Below, in pieces: positions 31,189 through 42,655 of a DNA stretch of 64,000 nt (its first letter is position 1; the number at the start of each line of letters is the position of its first letter). The stretch is from assembly GCF_000499845.2 (NCBI RefSeq), contig NW_027174130.1, positions 1-64,000 on the forward strand, read 5' to 3'. Position numbers and translations under genes: made by a program. The notes below the pieces were generated by a model that did not search any database, had not been told where the DNA came from, and worked only from the letters and a program-made list of their open reading frames with translations. The stretch comes from Phaseolus vulgaris (taxonomy: Eukaryota > Streptophyta > Magnoliopsida > Fabales > Fabaceae).

Positions 31189-32271
31189 GCCGTCTTTTGG
31201 CCACAGCTACTCGCAGTAATTGTAACTTTTCCGAGTTAGGTCGTCTTATGTGATGGAAAAACGCTCTTCTTCTAGTAGTGATCTTTGTAATTTCTTCTTT
31301 GGATGGATGATGAAGGAGATATGAGGAGCGGAAGCATTAAAGAAACTCAAGAGGAGTTTTCATGGATTGAAGTGGAGTTAGGAATTTGTGAGAGGTGAGA
31401 CCAACTCACAGGAAAGAGTCTAGGCTAAGTCTTAAAGGAGACTAACCTAAGGAGAACTTAAGAACAAGTAAAATGGCCAAAAATAGGCAGCATTTCATTA
31501 CTAATTCCAAGTTTAAAAAAATACATGTATAAGAGACTCCTATTTATAAGAGAAAGTCTCTCAAAAACTCTCAAATGAGAGTGTGACAAGTGTCACCACC
31601 TTATTGGTGCAAATCCTCTCCATTTAGGAGAAGACATGTGGAGCCTCATGCCTTCCTTGCCTACATTTCTATTTCCACCCGTCTTTTACTATTTGACACT
31701 TTATTTTGTTTTCTATTTACGTCTTTCTCTACTTTGGCCGAAAATACAAGGTCTAAAACTTCCTAACTACTCTATACAATTTTTACAAGGCTAAGAAGAA
31801 GAAAAAGACTCTACAAATTCTTCATTAAAGCTCGATCTTTGTCTATCTTCTTGGCCGAAAGTTTCAAGGTTGGACGGTTTTCATCATCCCCTCCCTCTTG
31901 AAAAGGATTTGTCCTCAGATCTGAATGATGCTCAATGACAGCAACCTCTGTTTATTTGATGTTGTCCTCCTTCAAAGGTCAATCTACAATAAACATCAAA
32001 GAAACATGAGATAAATTTTTTTTTAAAAGAAAATTAAAACAAAAGAAAACTAAACAAAATAAGGCCCTTTATCTTGAAAATTCTTTTTAAAGAAAAACAT
32101 AAGGTCCCTTTCAAAAATATTTTTGTTCACTTTGTGTTGTTTATAGCCCAAGATAGGCAACAACATCACAAAGTGTTTTTTATTTATATTTTTGTGAAGA
32201 AGAATGAGCATTATATAATTGGAAAGAAGAATTAAAAGTATTGTAATCCCCCTTTAAGGATTCTTTCTCAG

Positions 32272-32564
32272 CTATGCTTGTAGAGGTGTCATAAAAGACT
32301 CTCCTTCTTTGTTGGTTTCCTCTTTTTCTTCCTTTTCAATCAAACATTCTTTTGTATTTTCGATGGAGGAAACATTTATATTTATATCTGGTTCAACTCC
32401 AAACAAAGATTTTTCTTCAACTACATCCTCACAAGGGTTTTCTAAAGAAGATAAAATGTTATTGGTATCTGATTCAACTCTAGAAAAAGAGGTTTTTGTA
32501 CTTTTCTTTTCTATCATCACTTTTTCTCTCTTTTCTTTCTTTTCTCTATCTTTCCTTTCGTTCT
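32272..32564 (-). pseudogene. Gag relic, C-terminal part
   Basis: Continues the gag remnant beyond the solo LTR with Lys/Glu-rich sequence (ERKDREKKEKREK) and a Ser/Glu-rich tail ending SFMTPLQA before the stop at 32272. No zinc knuckle is visible. Confidence 0.5.
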
Positions 32565-33772
32565 TGTTCCGTCCGGTTGACCGGGACGTCTTCGTGCACG
32601 ACCTCAACCGTCAGCTAGGGACTCCTTCCCACTGGGTACCTGTGAATCCCTGCAAAGAAGGACAAAAGGGCGCCCTAGCGGCCGTTTGCACTCCGACGCT
32701 CAAGTCAGCCAGCAAGAAACACCAAAAACTGTGCACCTCCGAATCGGAGCACCGCGTATGGCACTCTGAAGGTGGTAAAAAGAACTGTGTGTGTTGTGTA
32801 TGTTTTCTCCCTCAGGCAAAGATCTTTTCCCCAGTCCCTTGTACGTAACCACAAGGCACGAGCAAGCAACGAGAGAGTTCTCTGGTAAATTTTCCCAAAA
32901 GTTCCAACCCCCCCGTTCCCAACATTCTCCGCGCTATTTAAACTACCCAAGCATTTAAAGCGCCTTAAAGCGCTTTTAATTACAAGCGTAACGCACTCAT
33001 TAAAGCGTTTAATTAGAAAACGTAGCGCATTTAAGACGTTGAAACGCTTGGGAGCCATCATAGTACTTGAACGCTCGAAACGGAAACTGTATTGAATGAC
33101 TTGATTACCTGGCACCTGACTAAAGGGTGTTTCTATTCTGACCTGGTTGTCGTACACGTGGAGGGCCTCACAACGCCTTGACCCCGTCTGGGGGCGTTTC
33201 TGCCCATCTGGGGACGTTTCTACGTGTGAGTCCTCCCGCCTGGGAGTGCTACTGTGCTAGGGGTGACTTTTTGGGTGCCAACTCATGCCCCCAATTATCT
33301 AGTCACTTACTTTGAGAGCGTATCTGCCTTCCTCTCGTACCCTGCACCCGGCTACCCTGGGCGTGACCTTCCTCTTGAGTCGTATCTGTCCCAAAGGCGT
33401 CTCTGGGGCGGCAGGGGTACTTCTCGAGTCAGGCTGCCCTACACTGGTGTTGTTGCTATGGCCTTGAAGCCACCTTTCTCTCCTCTTTATTACTGTTCCC
33501 TGGTCATCCAGGGTTTGGGGCCTTCCCACGGCGTCGCTCCCTCCATGGTCTTTCCTACCCATGGGTATCGGGGAGCCGCACCGTGATTGCCTTGGCTTAA
33601 TGATATTTGATCTTGGCGACGCCCTGATTGGGCGACGCCTTCACCTAGGCGACGCCTTGCCTTGGCGACGCTTCCTCTTGGCGATGCTGGCACTCGGCGT
33701 CTCTCCACCTAGGCGACGCCCTGCGTTGACTTTGACCTTGACTTAGTCAACGCCCGGATACGGGACGGTACA
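32565..33772 (-). repeat. Solo LTR, family II, with TSD GTTCT
   Basis: 1208 bp; plus strand TGTTCCGTCCGG to GGGACGGTACA, flanked by GTTCT at 32560-32564 and 33773-33777. It closely resembles the LTRs of G and H. No internal sequence is attached, so a full element was probably removed by LTR-LTR recombination. Confidence 0.93.
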
Positions 33773-34160
33773 GTTCTCCTCTCTTCTTTCTTTCTGACAA
33801 GAGCTTGAAATTTTTCTTTAAACTTTTTTCTCTACTAGCATATTCTTTTTCTCCGTATATAAAGTTTCTTCCTTTTTCTACAAGCTCTTTTATTTCTTCT
33901 CTAAGCTTCTTCTTTTTCACATATGATGGCGGAACAAACTTTCTTCTCATACACATCTTCAATTCATCCCAATTAAGTACTTCTGATTTTCTTTCTAACA
34001 TCAGTTTTCCTTTTTGTCCACCAAGACCTAGCATATTCTTGAAAACTTAGGGTGACCATGGAAAATCTGCTAAATTCATCCAATTGGTGTTTTTCAAAGA
34101 TTTGATCAACTTTTGTCTCCCATTCTAAATATGCTTCAACAATTGGTTATGTTTTATCTT
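33773..34160 (-). pseudogene. Gag relic, N-terminal part
   Basis: In one frame the minus strand reads AYLEWETKVDQIFEKH and EYARSWW, the gag core of plant gypsy elements. After a frameshift it reads NWDELKMCMRRKFVPPSY, the next conserved block. The reading ends at the solo-LTR insertion. Confidence 0.65.
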
Positions 34161-34479
34161 CTTTTTTCTGACACTCTTACGCTTAATGTATTTTCCCAAA
34201 ACTGTATTAAACCCTTTTAGGTTTTGATTCTTTCAAAAAAAATTTCTTTTTCAAGAACCTTAAGTGATGGACCTTTTGTTTTTATGTATATTTTGTATAA
34301 TACATGTATATTTTATGTAAATCAGACATCAATTATTCTTCATCTTGATTAATTTATGTATTTTTTTGTGTTAAGGACATTTTTTTAACTAAAGTCATGT
34401 TTATGCTTAGATAAAACTACTTCCAATTGCAAGATTGGAATCGTTTATTTTTCTAACAATACTCTCATTATGTTTTCTT
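34161..34479. other. AT-rich sequence, no gene seen
   Basis: May be the leader or LTR of the gag relic. No ORF or repeat I can support. Confidence 0.3.
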
Positions 34480-36055
34480 ACTATTCCTGGTCCTATTATT
34501 TATTTCCTACTTAAATAAAAATATAAAATTTATAATTTTTTCAACATCCTAAATAAATATAAATTCACTCAATTTTAATGTTATTCTTAAATAAAAACCA
34601 AAAATCAATAAAGTTACTAAATTATTCAAAATTCTAAATAAATACATACCCTAAATAATTTAATATCATTCTTAAATAAAAATCTCAAATTAAAATAAAC
34701 ATTTCTAATTTTTCAAAATCCTCAATAATAAAAAAATATTAAATTATTTTATTTCCAACTTAAATAAAAAACTAAAATAAAGGAAATTTATAGGTTTTTC
34801 AAAATCATAAATAAATACAAGTCCAAAATATTTAATGTCATTCTTAAATAAAAATTCAAAATCAATACAATTCCTAAATAATTTAATCTCATTCTTAAAT
34901 AAAAATTGAAAATCAATAAAATTTCTAAATTATTTAATGTCATTCTTAAATGAAAATCTAAATTAATTAAATTTCTATGTTTTTCAAATTTCTAAATGAA
35001 TACAAATCATAAATAATAAATAAAATTTATAAAGTTTTTAAAATCCTAAATAAATACAAAATATAAATGATTTAATGTTTTAAAGAAATAATTTTTTAAA
35101 TAAATTAAATCCCTAAATTATTCAAAATCATAAATGGAAATAAAAAATGTCATACTTAATTTAATGGAAATAAAAAAATCCAAAACTATTTAAAATTCTA
35201 AACAAATACAAATCTTAAATTAATAAATGTAGTACTTAAATAAAAAATTGCAATAAATAAAATACATAAATTATTGAAAATTAGAAATAAACAAAAATTC
35301 TAATTATTGAATGTCACACTTAAATAAAAATTTATAATAAATAAAATTCCTAAACTATTTAAAAATATAAATAAATACAAATCCTAAATTATTCAATGTC
35401 ATACTTGGATAAAAATTTATAATAAATAATATTTTTAAATAATTTAAAATTTTAAACAAATACAAATCCTAAATTATTTAATATCCTACTTAAATAAAAT
35501 ATTTAAATAAATAATTTTTTTTAATTATTCTAAATATAAAAAATATAATAATTATAAATTATTTAATCCCTATTTAAATAAAAATTTGAAATAAATAAAA
35601 TTTCTAAAATATCCAAAATCCTAAATAAAGACAAATCATAACTTATTTTATGCCATACATAAATAAAACTTCAAAAGTTTTTTAAAATCCTAAATTAATA
35701 CAAAATCAGAAATTATTTTATTTCCTACTTAAATAAAAATTTAAGTATTTCAAAATCTTAAATAAATAAATATCGAAAGATTTGTAATATAATTCTTAGA
35801 TAAAAATAAAAAATAATTAAATTTTTTAAATAAATTCATATCCTAAATTATTTAATTTCATTCTTAGATAGAAATCAAAATTAATAAATGTTTACCGTTT
35901 TCTAAAATCCTAAAGAAATACAATAAATTTTCTAAAATTACTTATTTGGATATACTTATGTTTATTTTTTATATATTAATATTTGTATTGTAATTTTTAT
36001 TTATTTTCTTCTTTACATTTATATATATATATAATTATATTTTTATACAAAAAAA
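34480..36055. repeat. AT-rich degenerate tandem repeat, block 1
   Basis: A phrase like TAAATTATTTAATGTCATAC + TTAAATAAAAAT recurs many times with 50-90-bp spacing (for example near 34833, 34884, 34935, 35378 and 35463). Copies are diverged and carry indels. The same phrase returns at 38023-38734 beyond an inserted Tat fragment, so both blocks were once one array. No coding potential. Confidence 0.7.
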
Positions 36056-36079
36056 AAAGTGAAAGAAAATGCGCAAAAT

Positions 36080-36269
36080 TTTTGTTGATCCTGTTGAGCT
36101 CTTCGTTCCTTGCTTGCGAGGCCACCAGCGCCTCGCGCATCCTTTCCTGCTCAGAACGCGATGCACCCACGTTCTCCTGCAGCGTCCTCATCATGTCCAT
36201 CACTTGTGTCATGGACACAGCATCTTCGTCTGTTGATGGCGCAACTGAACTGGAGCGTGTTGTCCTCAT
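36080..36269 (-). pseudogene. Gag N-terminus, truncated
   Basis: Starts MRTTRSSSVAPSTDEDAV with the coiled-coil region (TLQENVGASRSEQERMREAL) as in other copies, and is cut after NRINK, where AT-rich sequence begins. Confidence 0.75.
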
Positions 36270-36411
36270 CCTTCCTCAGCAAACCCAGCAGCTCAAAGAA
36301 CTCCAAACAAACGGTGAAAACTCCAGGAGTCGACTGCGATAGCGAGCAGTCGAACAGAAAACACTCAAAGCACCACAAACACAAACTATGGTTGGGAATC
36401 ACCTTTTATAC

Positions 36412-36430
36412 GGCCCCACGGTGGGCGCCA
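36412..36430 (-). other. Primer binding site of truncated element
   Basis: The minus strand reads TGGCGCCCACCGTGGGGCC two bases inside the LTR end at 36433. Confidence 0.65.
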
Positions 36431-36432
36431 GA

Positions 36433-37976
36433 TGATCCTGCCGGTTGACTTAGCGCAAGAGCGTTGCCTCGTCACGATCTTCCTCACCAGCTTGACACCA
36501 CGTGCCCTCCAAGTCCGCTCCACAGATAGCCTCTCTGAGAACCTGAAACACACAGTGGCACCCTTGCGGCCGGTGGCGCTCCGACGCTCAAGTCAGTGAC
36601 AAGAACACCCAAAAACTAAGAGAGAATATGCTCTGTAGGACCGTACTGTAGGCACACAACCCTAGCAGTATCAGCCGTAATCAAAGACGTACCTCTGCAA
36701 ATTCTGTTAAGGTTACCTTTATAGCAAGGTTTCTTCTCTCTCTAGGCCGTTATGCTTTTGGACGTGTGGCTCGCATCCAGCCTTGCACGTGTCGCCATCT
36801 GGGCTGGGATAGCAGGTAACGCCCAGCCCTACACGTGTCGTCATCTGAGTTAAGGCAACTTGAGCGTCATTTCTCCATCGCTCCCAACCCTACACGTGTC
36901 GTTATCTAGGTTGGAGTAACTGGTGACATCCAACCCTACACGTGTCATCATCTGGATTGGGGCAACTTAAACGTCATTCTTTGTGTAGTAACCAGCCGCA
37001 CAGCTAAGTCCTCAACTCAAGGAGCAACCTAGCACGTAATGCGCTGTTAAACACCACCCGACAAGGCGAGTATCGGATGCAACAAGGTGCATCATCTCTA
37101 TGATATCGCTCGTCGCGAATGGCACCCTCCTTACTACTACGCCATGCATGTTCTAGCTGGGGAAACCTTGCCACCAACGAATGTCCACTTTGGGAATCCT
37201 GTCGCTGATGTGCAAGGTGTTTCCCCCAACCCACTCGACTTTCATGCCCCAAGCTGGTGCCACCATCGTCTTACTGAACTTACACGCTTGGAATTACCCT
37301 TTTGAGCCTTCGACAGCCTTAACTAAGCCCGCTGGGAGACCCGGCGACGTGCTCCTTGTGGCGGTGTGTAAACCACCCGACCTCCTAGCATTCTCATACG
37401 GCGACTGCGACGCAACTCTGGTGACCGCCGGTTACGCACACTAGAGATCGGAGAACGCCAATCCATTGATCGGCGACTATGCCCACTTCCGAGCCATTCA
37501 TATTTTCTAGCCTACGTGTTCCATTGAGCACGCCCCACTCGAGCACGTGCAAGGCACGTCATCACGCCTGATGACCTGGTCGGTACACGGCCCATGGGCT
37601 TCCCTTATCTGGAGTGCAATGTATAACCTTATGGCTACTTGGGCTCTAACTTGAGCGCTGTATCTCTCGCGCCATCATACTCCGTGGGTGCCCCTTTGAC
37701 TCGATCATTTATTCTGTGGGGAGGGTCCCACAGTGCCGCCACCCAACTTTAGGGCGATGTCTTACTTTGGGGCGATGTCTACACCCGGTGACGTCTTACT
37801 TCTGCGCGATGCTTCTCTTGGGCGATGGGCGATGATCCATCTTGGCGGTGACACATCTCGGTGATAACCGATTATTTATACTGCAGAACGCCGCTTCTAC
37901 ATACGGCGACTACGTTGACTTCTTGACCACCTACCTTTCTCTTGTCCACGTCATCACACCCGATGACCTGGTCGGT

Positions 37977-37979
<3 letters not shown>
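36433..37979 (-). repeat. LTR of truncated element, with two terminal motifs
   Basis: Plus strand starts TGATCCTGCCGG. GATGACCTGGTCGGTACA, expected only at the outer end, occurs twice, ending at 37587 and 37979. Either the LTR is 1547 bp with an internal duplication, or a 1155-bp LTR abuts ~390 bp of a related LTR end. The minus strand has a TATA-like element (ctataaag) near 36722. Confidence 0.7.
36786..36944 (-). promoter_or_regulatory. Four phased G-boxes in LTR
   Basis: CACGTG at 36786, 36832, 36893 and 36939, each followed by TC and a CATCTGG-like sequence. Spacings 46, 61 and 46 bp match those in the F LTR (46, 61, 47). They lie upstream of the presumed TATA box in the sense of the element, a likely enhancer. 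Confidence 0.55.

Positions 37980-38022
<43 letters not shown>
37980..38022. repeat. TA microsatellite
   Basis: About 21 uninterrupted TA dinucleotides directly at the outer end of the LTR, at the boundary to AT-rich repeat block 2. Confidence 0.95.
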
Positions 38023-38029
<7 letters not shown>

Positions 38030-38734
38030 AATACAAGTTCTAAATTATTGAATGTCATACTGAAATAAAAATTTAAAATAAATAAAATTTATAAATTATT
38101 TAAAATTTTAAACAAATAAAAATCCTAAATTATTTAATGTCTTACTTAAATAAAATATATGAAATAAATAAAATTATGAAATTATTCCAAATATTAATAA
38201 ATAATAATTCTAAATTATTTAATGCCTACTTAAATGAAAAATTTAAATAAATAAAATTTCTAAAATATTAAATAAATACAAATCACAAGTTATTTTATGT
38301 CATAAATAAAATTTCAAAAGTTTTTAAAAATCCTAAATAAATACAAAATCAGAAATTATTTTATTTCCTACTTAAATAAAAATATAAAATAAATAAAATT
38401 TTAATGTTTTCAAAAATCCTAAATAAATAAAAATCCAAAAATTTGTAATGTCATTTTTAAATAAAAATCGAAAAATGAATAAAATTTCTAAATTAATCAA
38501 AATTCTAAATAAATCCACATCCTCCATTATTTAACGTCATTCTTTAATAAAAATCTAAAATAATAAATTTTTACATTTTCTAAAATCCTGAATTTTTTTA
38601 TTTCCTACTTAAATAATAATCTCAAATAAATAAAATTTCTAAAATTATTTATTCTATAAAATGTTTGTTTCTTATATATTAATATTTACGTTGTAATTTT
38701 ATTTTTATATTCTTATTTTCTTATTATATATATA
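38023..38734. repeat. AT-rich degenerate tandem repeat, block 2
   Basis: Same repeating phrase as block 1 (34480-36055), ending at the insertion point of element F. No gene. Confidence 0.7.
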
Positions 38735-39426
38735 TGATCCTGCCGGTTGACCTAGCGCAAGAGCGTTGCCTCGTCACGATCTTCCTCACCAGCTTCACGC
38801 CACGTGCCCTTCAAGTCCACACCACAAAAGCCTCTCTGGGAACCTGAAAAACACACGGTGGCGCCTCTGCGGCCGGTGGCGCTCCGACGCTCAAGTCAGT
38901 GACACGAACACCCAAAACTCAGAGAAAAATATACTCTGTAGAACCGTACTAAAGTGCACATAACCCTAGCAATGAGCCGTAATGAAAAACGTACCTCTGC
39001 AAATTCTGTTAAGTTTACCTTTATAGCTAGGTTTTTTCTCTCTCCAGGCCGTTATGCTTTGGACGCGTGGCTCGCATCCAACCCTGCACGTGTCATCATC
39101 TGGGCTGGGGTAGCAGGTAGTACCCAACCCTACACGTGTCATCATCTGAGCTAGGATAACCCGAGCGTCATTTCTATGTAGCATTCTACCCTACACGTGT
39201 CATCATCTGGGTTAGGGGTAACAGGTAGCATCCAACCCTACACGTGTCGTCATCTGGGTTGGGGCAACTTGAGGACCATTTCTATGTAGCATGCAGTTAC
39301 GCGACCAAGTCCCCTATTCAAGGTGCAACCTAGCACGTAACACGCTCTGGAACGCCACCTGACAAGGCGAGTATCGAATGCAACAAAGTACGCCACGTCA
39401 TCACTTCCGACGACCAGGACGGTACA
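38735..39426 (-). repeat. 3' LTR of element F, family I
   Basis: 692 bp; plus strand TGATCCTGCCGG to GGACGGTACA, followed by the inverted PPT-like motif. A TATA-like ctataaag lies on the minus strand near 39020. Confidence 0.9.
39087..39246 (-). promoter_or_regulatory. Four phased G-boxes in F LTR
   Basis: CACGTG cores at 39087, 39133, 39194 and 39241, within repeats reading CTACACGTGTCATCATCTGG. They lie upstream of the TATA-like element when read on the minus strand. C and D LTRs have only one or two such cores. Confidence 0.55.
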
Positions 39427-39455
39427 CAAGCCCCCCAGTCTTAAGCGAAGACTTG
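39427..39455 (-). other. PPT-like motif and hairpin, element F
   Basis: CAAGCCCCCC with the AGTCTT/AAGACT inverted repeat, directly next to the LTR as in the other elements. Confidence 0.55.
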
Positions 39456-39739
39456 TCCAGCGAAAAGACTAAAGAAGTCACGTCACTACCGATCTACGTG
39501 GCGCTGGCGCAAAATTCTAAACGTTCGTACTTTCTGCTTTCCTGACGCTCCACCAAACACTCTCCCAATCGCTCGACACGTGGCTTCATCAACGGTCATC
39601 TTTAGCTGCCGTTTACGCTTCCAAAAATTGTTTGAAAAACCCTTAAACCCATTTCATTTCTACTGTTCCATCATCTCTTTGCCTTCTCAAACGCTTTGAG
39701 TTTCCTCTGCAAACCCACGACGCTCTTCAACTCTCTCAA

Positions 39740-42655
39740 TCCCCAACTTCCTTCAGCGTTCGTCTGATCATCGAAAGGTACTCCCTTTACTTCTTCTGTT
39801 GATATTTGCTGCATTTTAACCGATTCGCATCATCCATTAACTGCCTGGTGCATACGCTGTGGGTTGTTTCTTCTTCTTCTCTCTTTTCGCAACTTAGGGC
39901 TTCGTCTTCCATTTCTTCCATCATAACGAACTTTTGCTCGTTCGTTTTTTTCATCCTTCATTCACAATCAAGTCGACCCCTGCAACCTTCGCTCACCTTT
40001 TCTTTCCTTTTTCCTTTGCAGTTCCCGCGATGGCTCGAACAAAGACCACCGCGAATCCTCCTCCTTCGTCACGAAACCCTCCATCCCAAGTGCCTAACCC
40101 ATCGCGAGCACCTGGTGCTTCCTCTTCCCAGGCTGAGAGGCCTGCAACCTCTCACCCCAACCTTGCTCAGGCAACTCCACCCATCGCCGGGGGTGCCTCC
40201 ATCGCCTCTCCAGACTACAAGAAGTTATACCCATGGGCCACCTCGACCTTACTGAAGGAGACCTCTTCAGTAAATTCTGCTCTGGCGGTGCTTCGATTGA
40301 AGAAAGGGGACGAGCCCAACCTTTCGTTCCACAAGGAGCACGATGACAAACTGACGGTGCTACCTTGCCCCCCCGACGTGCCAGTCTGCGCAGATGACAA
40401 AGGGAACAACGGCGAGTTGTTCTGCTTTGTGTATACCACCCTCTTCAAGAAGGTGAAACTTAGGTTCCCCCTTACCCGTTTCGAACGGGAACTACTAACT
40501 GAGCTCGACATCGCCGCTGCCCAGCTCCATCCCAACAGCTGGGCATTCGTGCGGGCGTTTCAAATTGTGTGCGCACATTTGGGACTACCGGCCTCGGTAG
40601 ACGTGTTCCTCTTCCTGTTCGAGGCCAAGAACCCTGGAGATCGCCTTTGGGTGAGCCTGAATGGAATTGCTGGGAGGTCAATCCTTTCTATCTTCCAGCA
40701 GTCTTACAAGGATTGGAAAGGAAAATTCGTCCAAGTGCGCCAGAATGATCGGGACACTTCGCTGCTCGACGACTTTCCCTTGTACTGGGTAAAGAAGGGA
40801 AATAAAGACTCCAAGGGAAGCTTTAGAAAGCCAAGAAGCCCCGACAACATGGGCGCTTTGGACAAGGACCTATGCCTCTTCTGGAAGAGCGTGGCAGCCG
40901 CGAACATTACCTTTCTCACTTTTGCGATCATCTCCTTTGAGTTCTTCGAGGGCCAACTCGAGGCTCGCATAGGTTAGTGCTTACCTCAACATTCAAGTTT
41001 TTACCCTGTGCTGCATCTCTGTTATCCATTACTGGGCGTCCTGTCTGTTGCGCACTTAGACTTGGTCTTTATTTCCTGCACCACTTGTTTGTCTCATTTG
41101 CACACTTACTCATATGTTTTACTTCTGTCTTTGAGCTTACATGTACACTTTTGCACTATGCAGATCTCATGCTGGGTAAAGGCAAGCTAGCTGAATTGAG
41201 GGCGCTCGCCCGAGCCCACGGGTTGGCGTCGGGCTCCCAAACTGTGCCCAACTCAGTGGTGGAGATCGCCGCTGCCCAGGGCAGATCGTCCCCTCAAGGC
41301 CTAGCTCCTTCAGAAGCCTTGCCCGCCCAACAACGCAAGAAACTCATCCTAAGGAAGCCAAAGAGGAAAGCTCCTCAGGTGGTCCATGAGGATGAAGAAG
41401 AGGACGATGAGGCAACTGAGGATGGCCTCATCACCAAAAGGAGAAGGGTGGCACCTTCTTCACCACCTGCCCACCTCCTCTTCCAACACCAACACCGCCT
41501 TCTCCGCCAGCTCCAACTCCAACACCGCCTTCTCCCCCAGCTCCAACACCGCCAGTCCAAGCAGTACCTTTGGCGGCTGCATTTCCCGCGGTTGAGGCTA
41601 CTAAGCCCAACTTCATGGAGAACCCTCCGAGCGCCTCCACGCCATTCATATCCGCTGGAGAGGGTCCTCCTTCAACTGCCTCAATCGCCGAAGCCGCGCC
41701 AGGTGGGGATGAAGGTGCTCACAACTCGCCCATCATCATCACTGAGTCCCCCACGTCACCACCGCGCCAAGAAGCTCCAATTCAACAACCAATTCAAGAG
41801 GGCGGTGGTGAGAGCCAGCACCAGGCTCCTTCAGCGCCTCCACCAATAGCGGTTGCCAACCTTCCCCTTGCGGTTAAAGGGATGTGGGAACCCTTCACAG
41901 CCAAACTCAGAATGATGGCAGAGGACCTCCCCTCCATTATATCAAAAGCTGTGGAGAGCTCTAGCAAGAAACTTCAGGACAACATCTCCGTGCTCCAAGA
42001 GGAGAATCGCCTAATAAGGATCGAGGCGGAGAAGTTGTCTTGCAACCTTATGCTGGCAGAGATCGACCATTCGAGAGTGGAGGACGCCATGAGCACTGAA
42101 CTGAGGGTGGCGCGTAAGGAGGCCACCGATATGCGCCATAAGGTGCACCTCCTATCTCAAGAGAAAATTGAGCTGGAGAGCAAACTGGTCCCTTACCGTC
42201 TCAAGGTGGCTGACCTGGAAGCGTCGATCAAAGCAGATGCAGCCAAGGTAGAAAGCCTTGAGAAGAGGTCAGTAGATCGGGAGGTCCTCTTAGGAAAAGT
42301 TAAGCAAGAGAGGGATGACACCATGGCTAAGCTCGCTGAGGCCAGAAAGGAGAATGAGAAGATCGCCGCAGAGCTGGCCCAGGCGCAGGCGGAAAACAAG
42401 AAGGTTGCTGAAGACCTCCTTCAAGCTCGTGAGACAACTGAAAATCTAAAGAAACGAGCTGATGAGTTAGAGCAGCAATCCGAGGGGCTCAAGAAGCAAA
42501 CTGAAGAGCTCGAGCTGAGCTCCGCCCAAATTCTCGCTGCTGGGTTTGACGCCGCCCTGGAGCAATTTGCCTGCCAGTACCCTGATCTGGACCTCTCCAT
42601 GGTGTCACTAAACAACGAAGTGGTGGATGGGAAGATTGTTCCTTCTGAAGACTAG
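39740..42655 (+). pseudogene. Antisense aORF of element F, one frameshift in exon 3
   Basis: A non-coding exon ends at 39777; intron 1 is 39778-40021. Exon 2 is 40030-40972 (ATG, MARTKTTANPPPSS, 943 nt, fully open). Intron 2 is 40973-41163. Exon 3 is 41164-42655. A single base is missing near 41468 (CCTGCCCACC against CCTGCTCCACC), shifting frame inside the Pro-rich region; the coiled coil is open again from 41570 to the normal stop. The Transposase_28-like core is intact (LLTELDIAAAQLHPNSWAF). This is the copy closest to a full 811-residue product. Basic patches RKPKRK and TKRRR suggest a nuclear protein (inference). Confidence 0.85.

Larger units (their letters stand above)
31189..34160 (-). 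mobile_element. Old gag-only Ty3/Gypsy relic, interrupted by a solo LTR
   Basis: On the minus strand: gag remnant (34160-33773, resuming 32564-32272), a short non-coding stretch, then DLRTNPFQEGGDD near 31920-31880, a motif typical of the pol end and polypurine tract of plant gypsy elements. About 0.7 kb downstream to 31189 may be its 3' LTR; I found no second copy of that LTR. Almost all of pol is missing. It is unlike the Tat elements and richer in AT, so it is probably older or from another lineage. Confidence 0.6.
36056..37979 (-). mobile_element. Truncated Tat-like element (5' LTR, PBS, gag start)
   Basis: Minus strand: 5' LTR 37979-36433, PBS 36430-36412, leader, gag start 36269-36080, then an abrupt break into AT-rich repeat at about 36056. 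Everything downstream of the gag N-terminus is missing. The LTR resembles that of F most closely. Confidence 0.75.

Noticed and set aside
32309..32848. Plus-strand ORF of 179 codons
   Set aside because: It crosses the solo-LTR boundary and is the reverse of the Lys/Glu-rich gag relic.
37087..37444. ORFs of 72-87 codons in the LTR at 36433
   Set aside because: Short, overlapping in several frames, not preserved in the F LTR.
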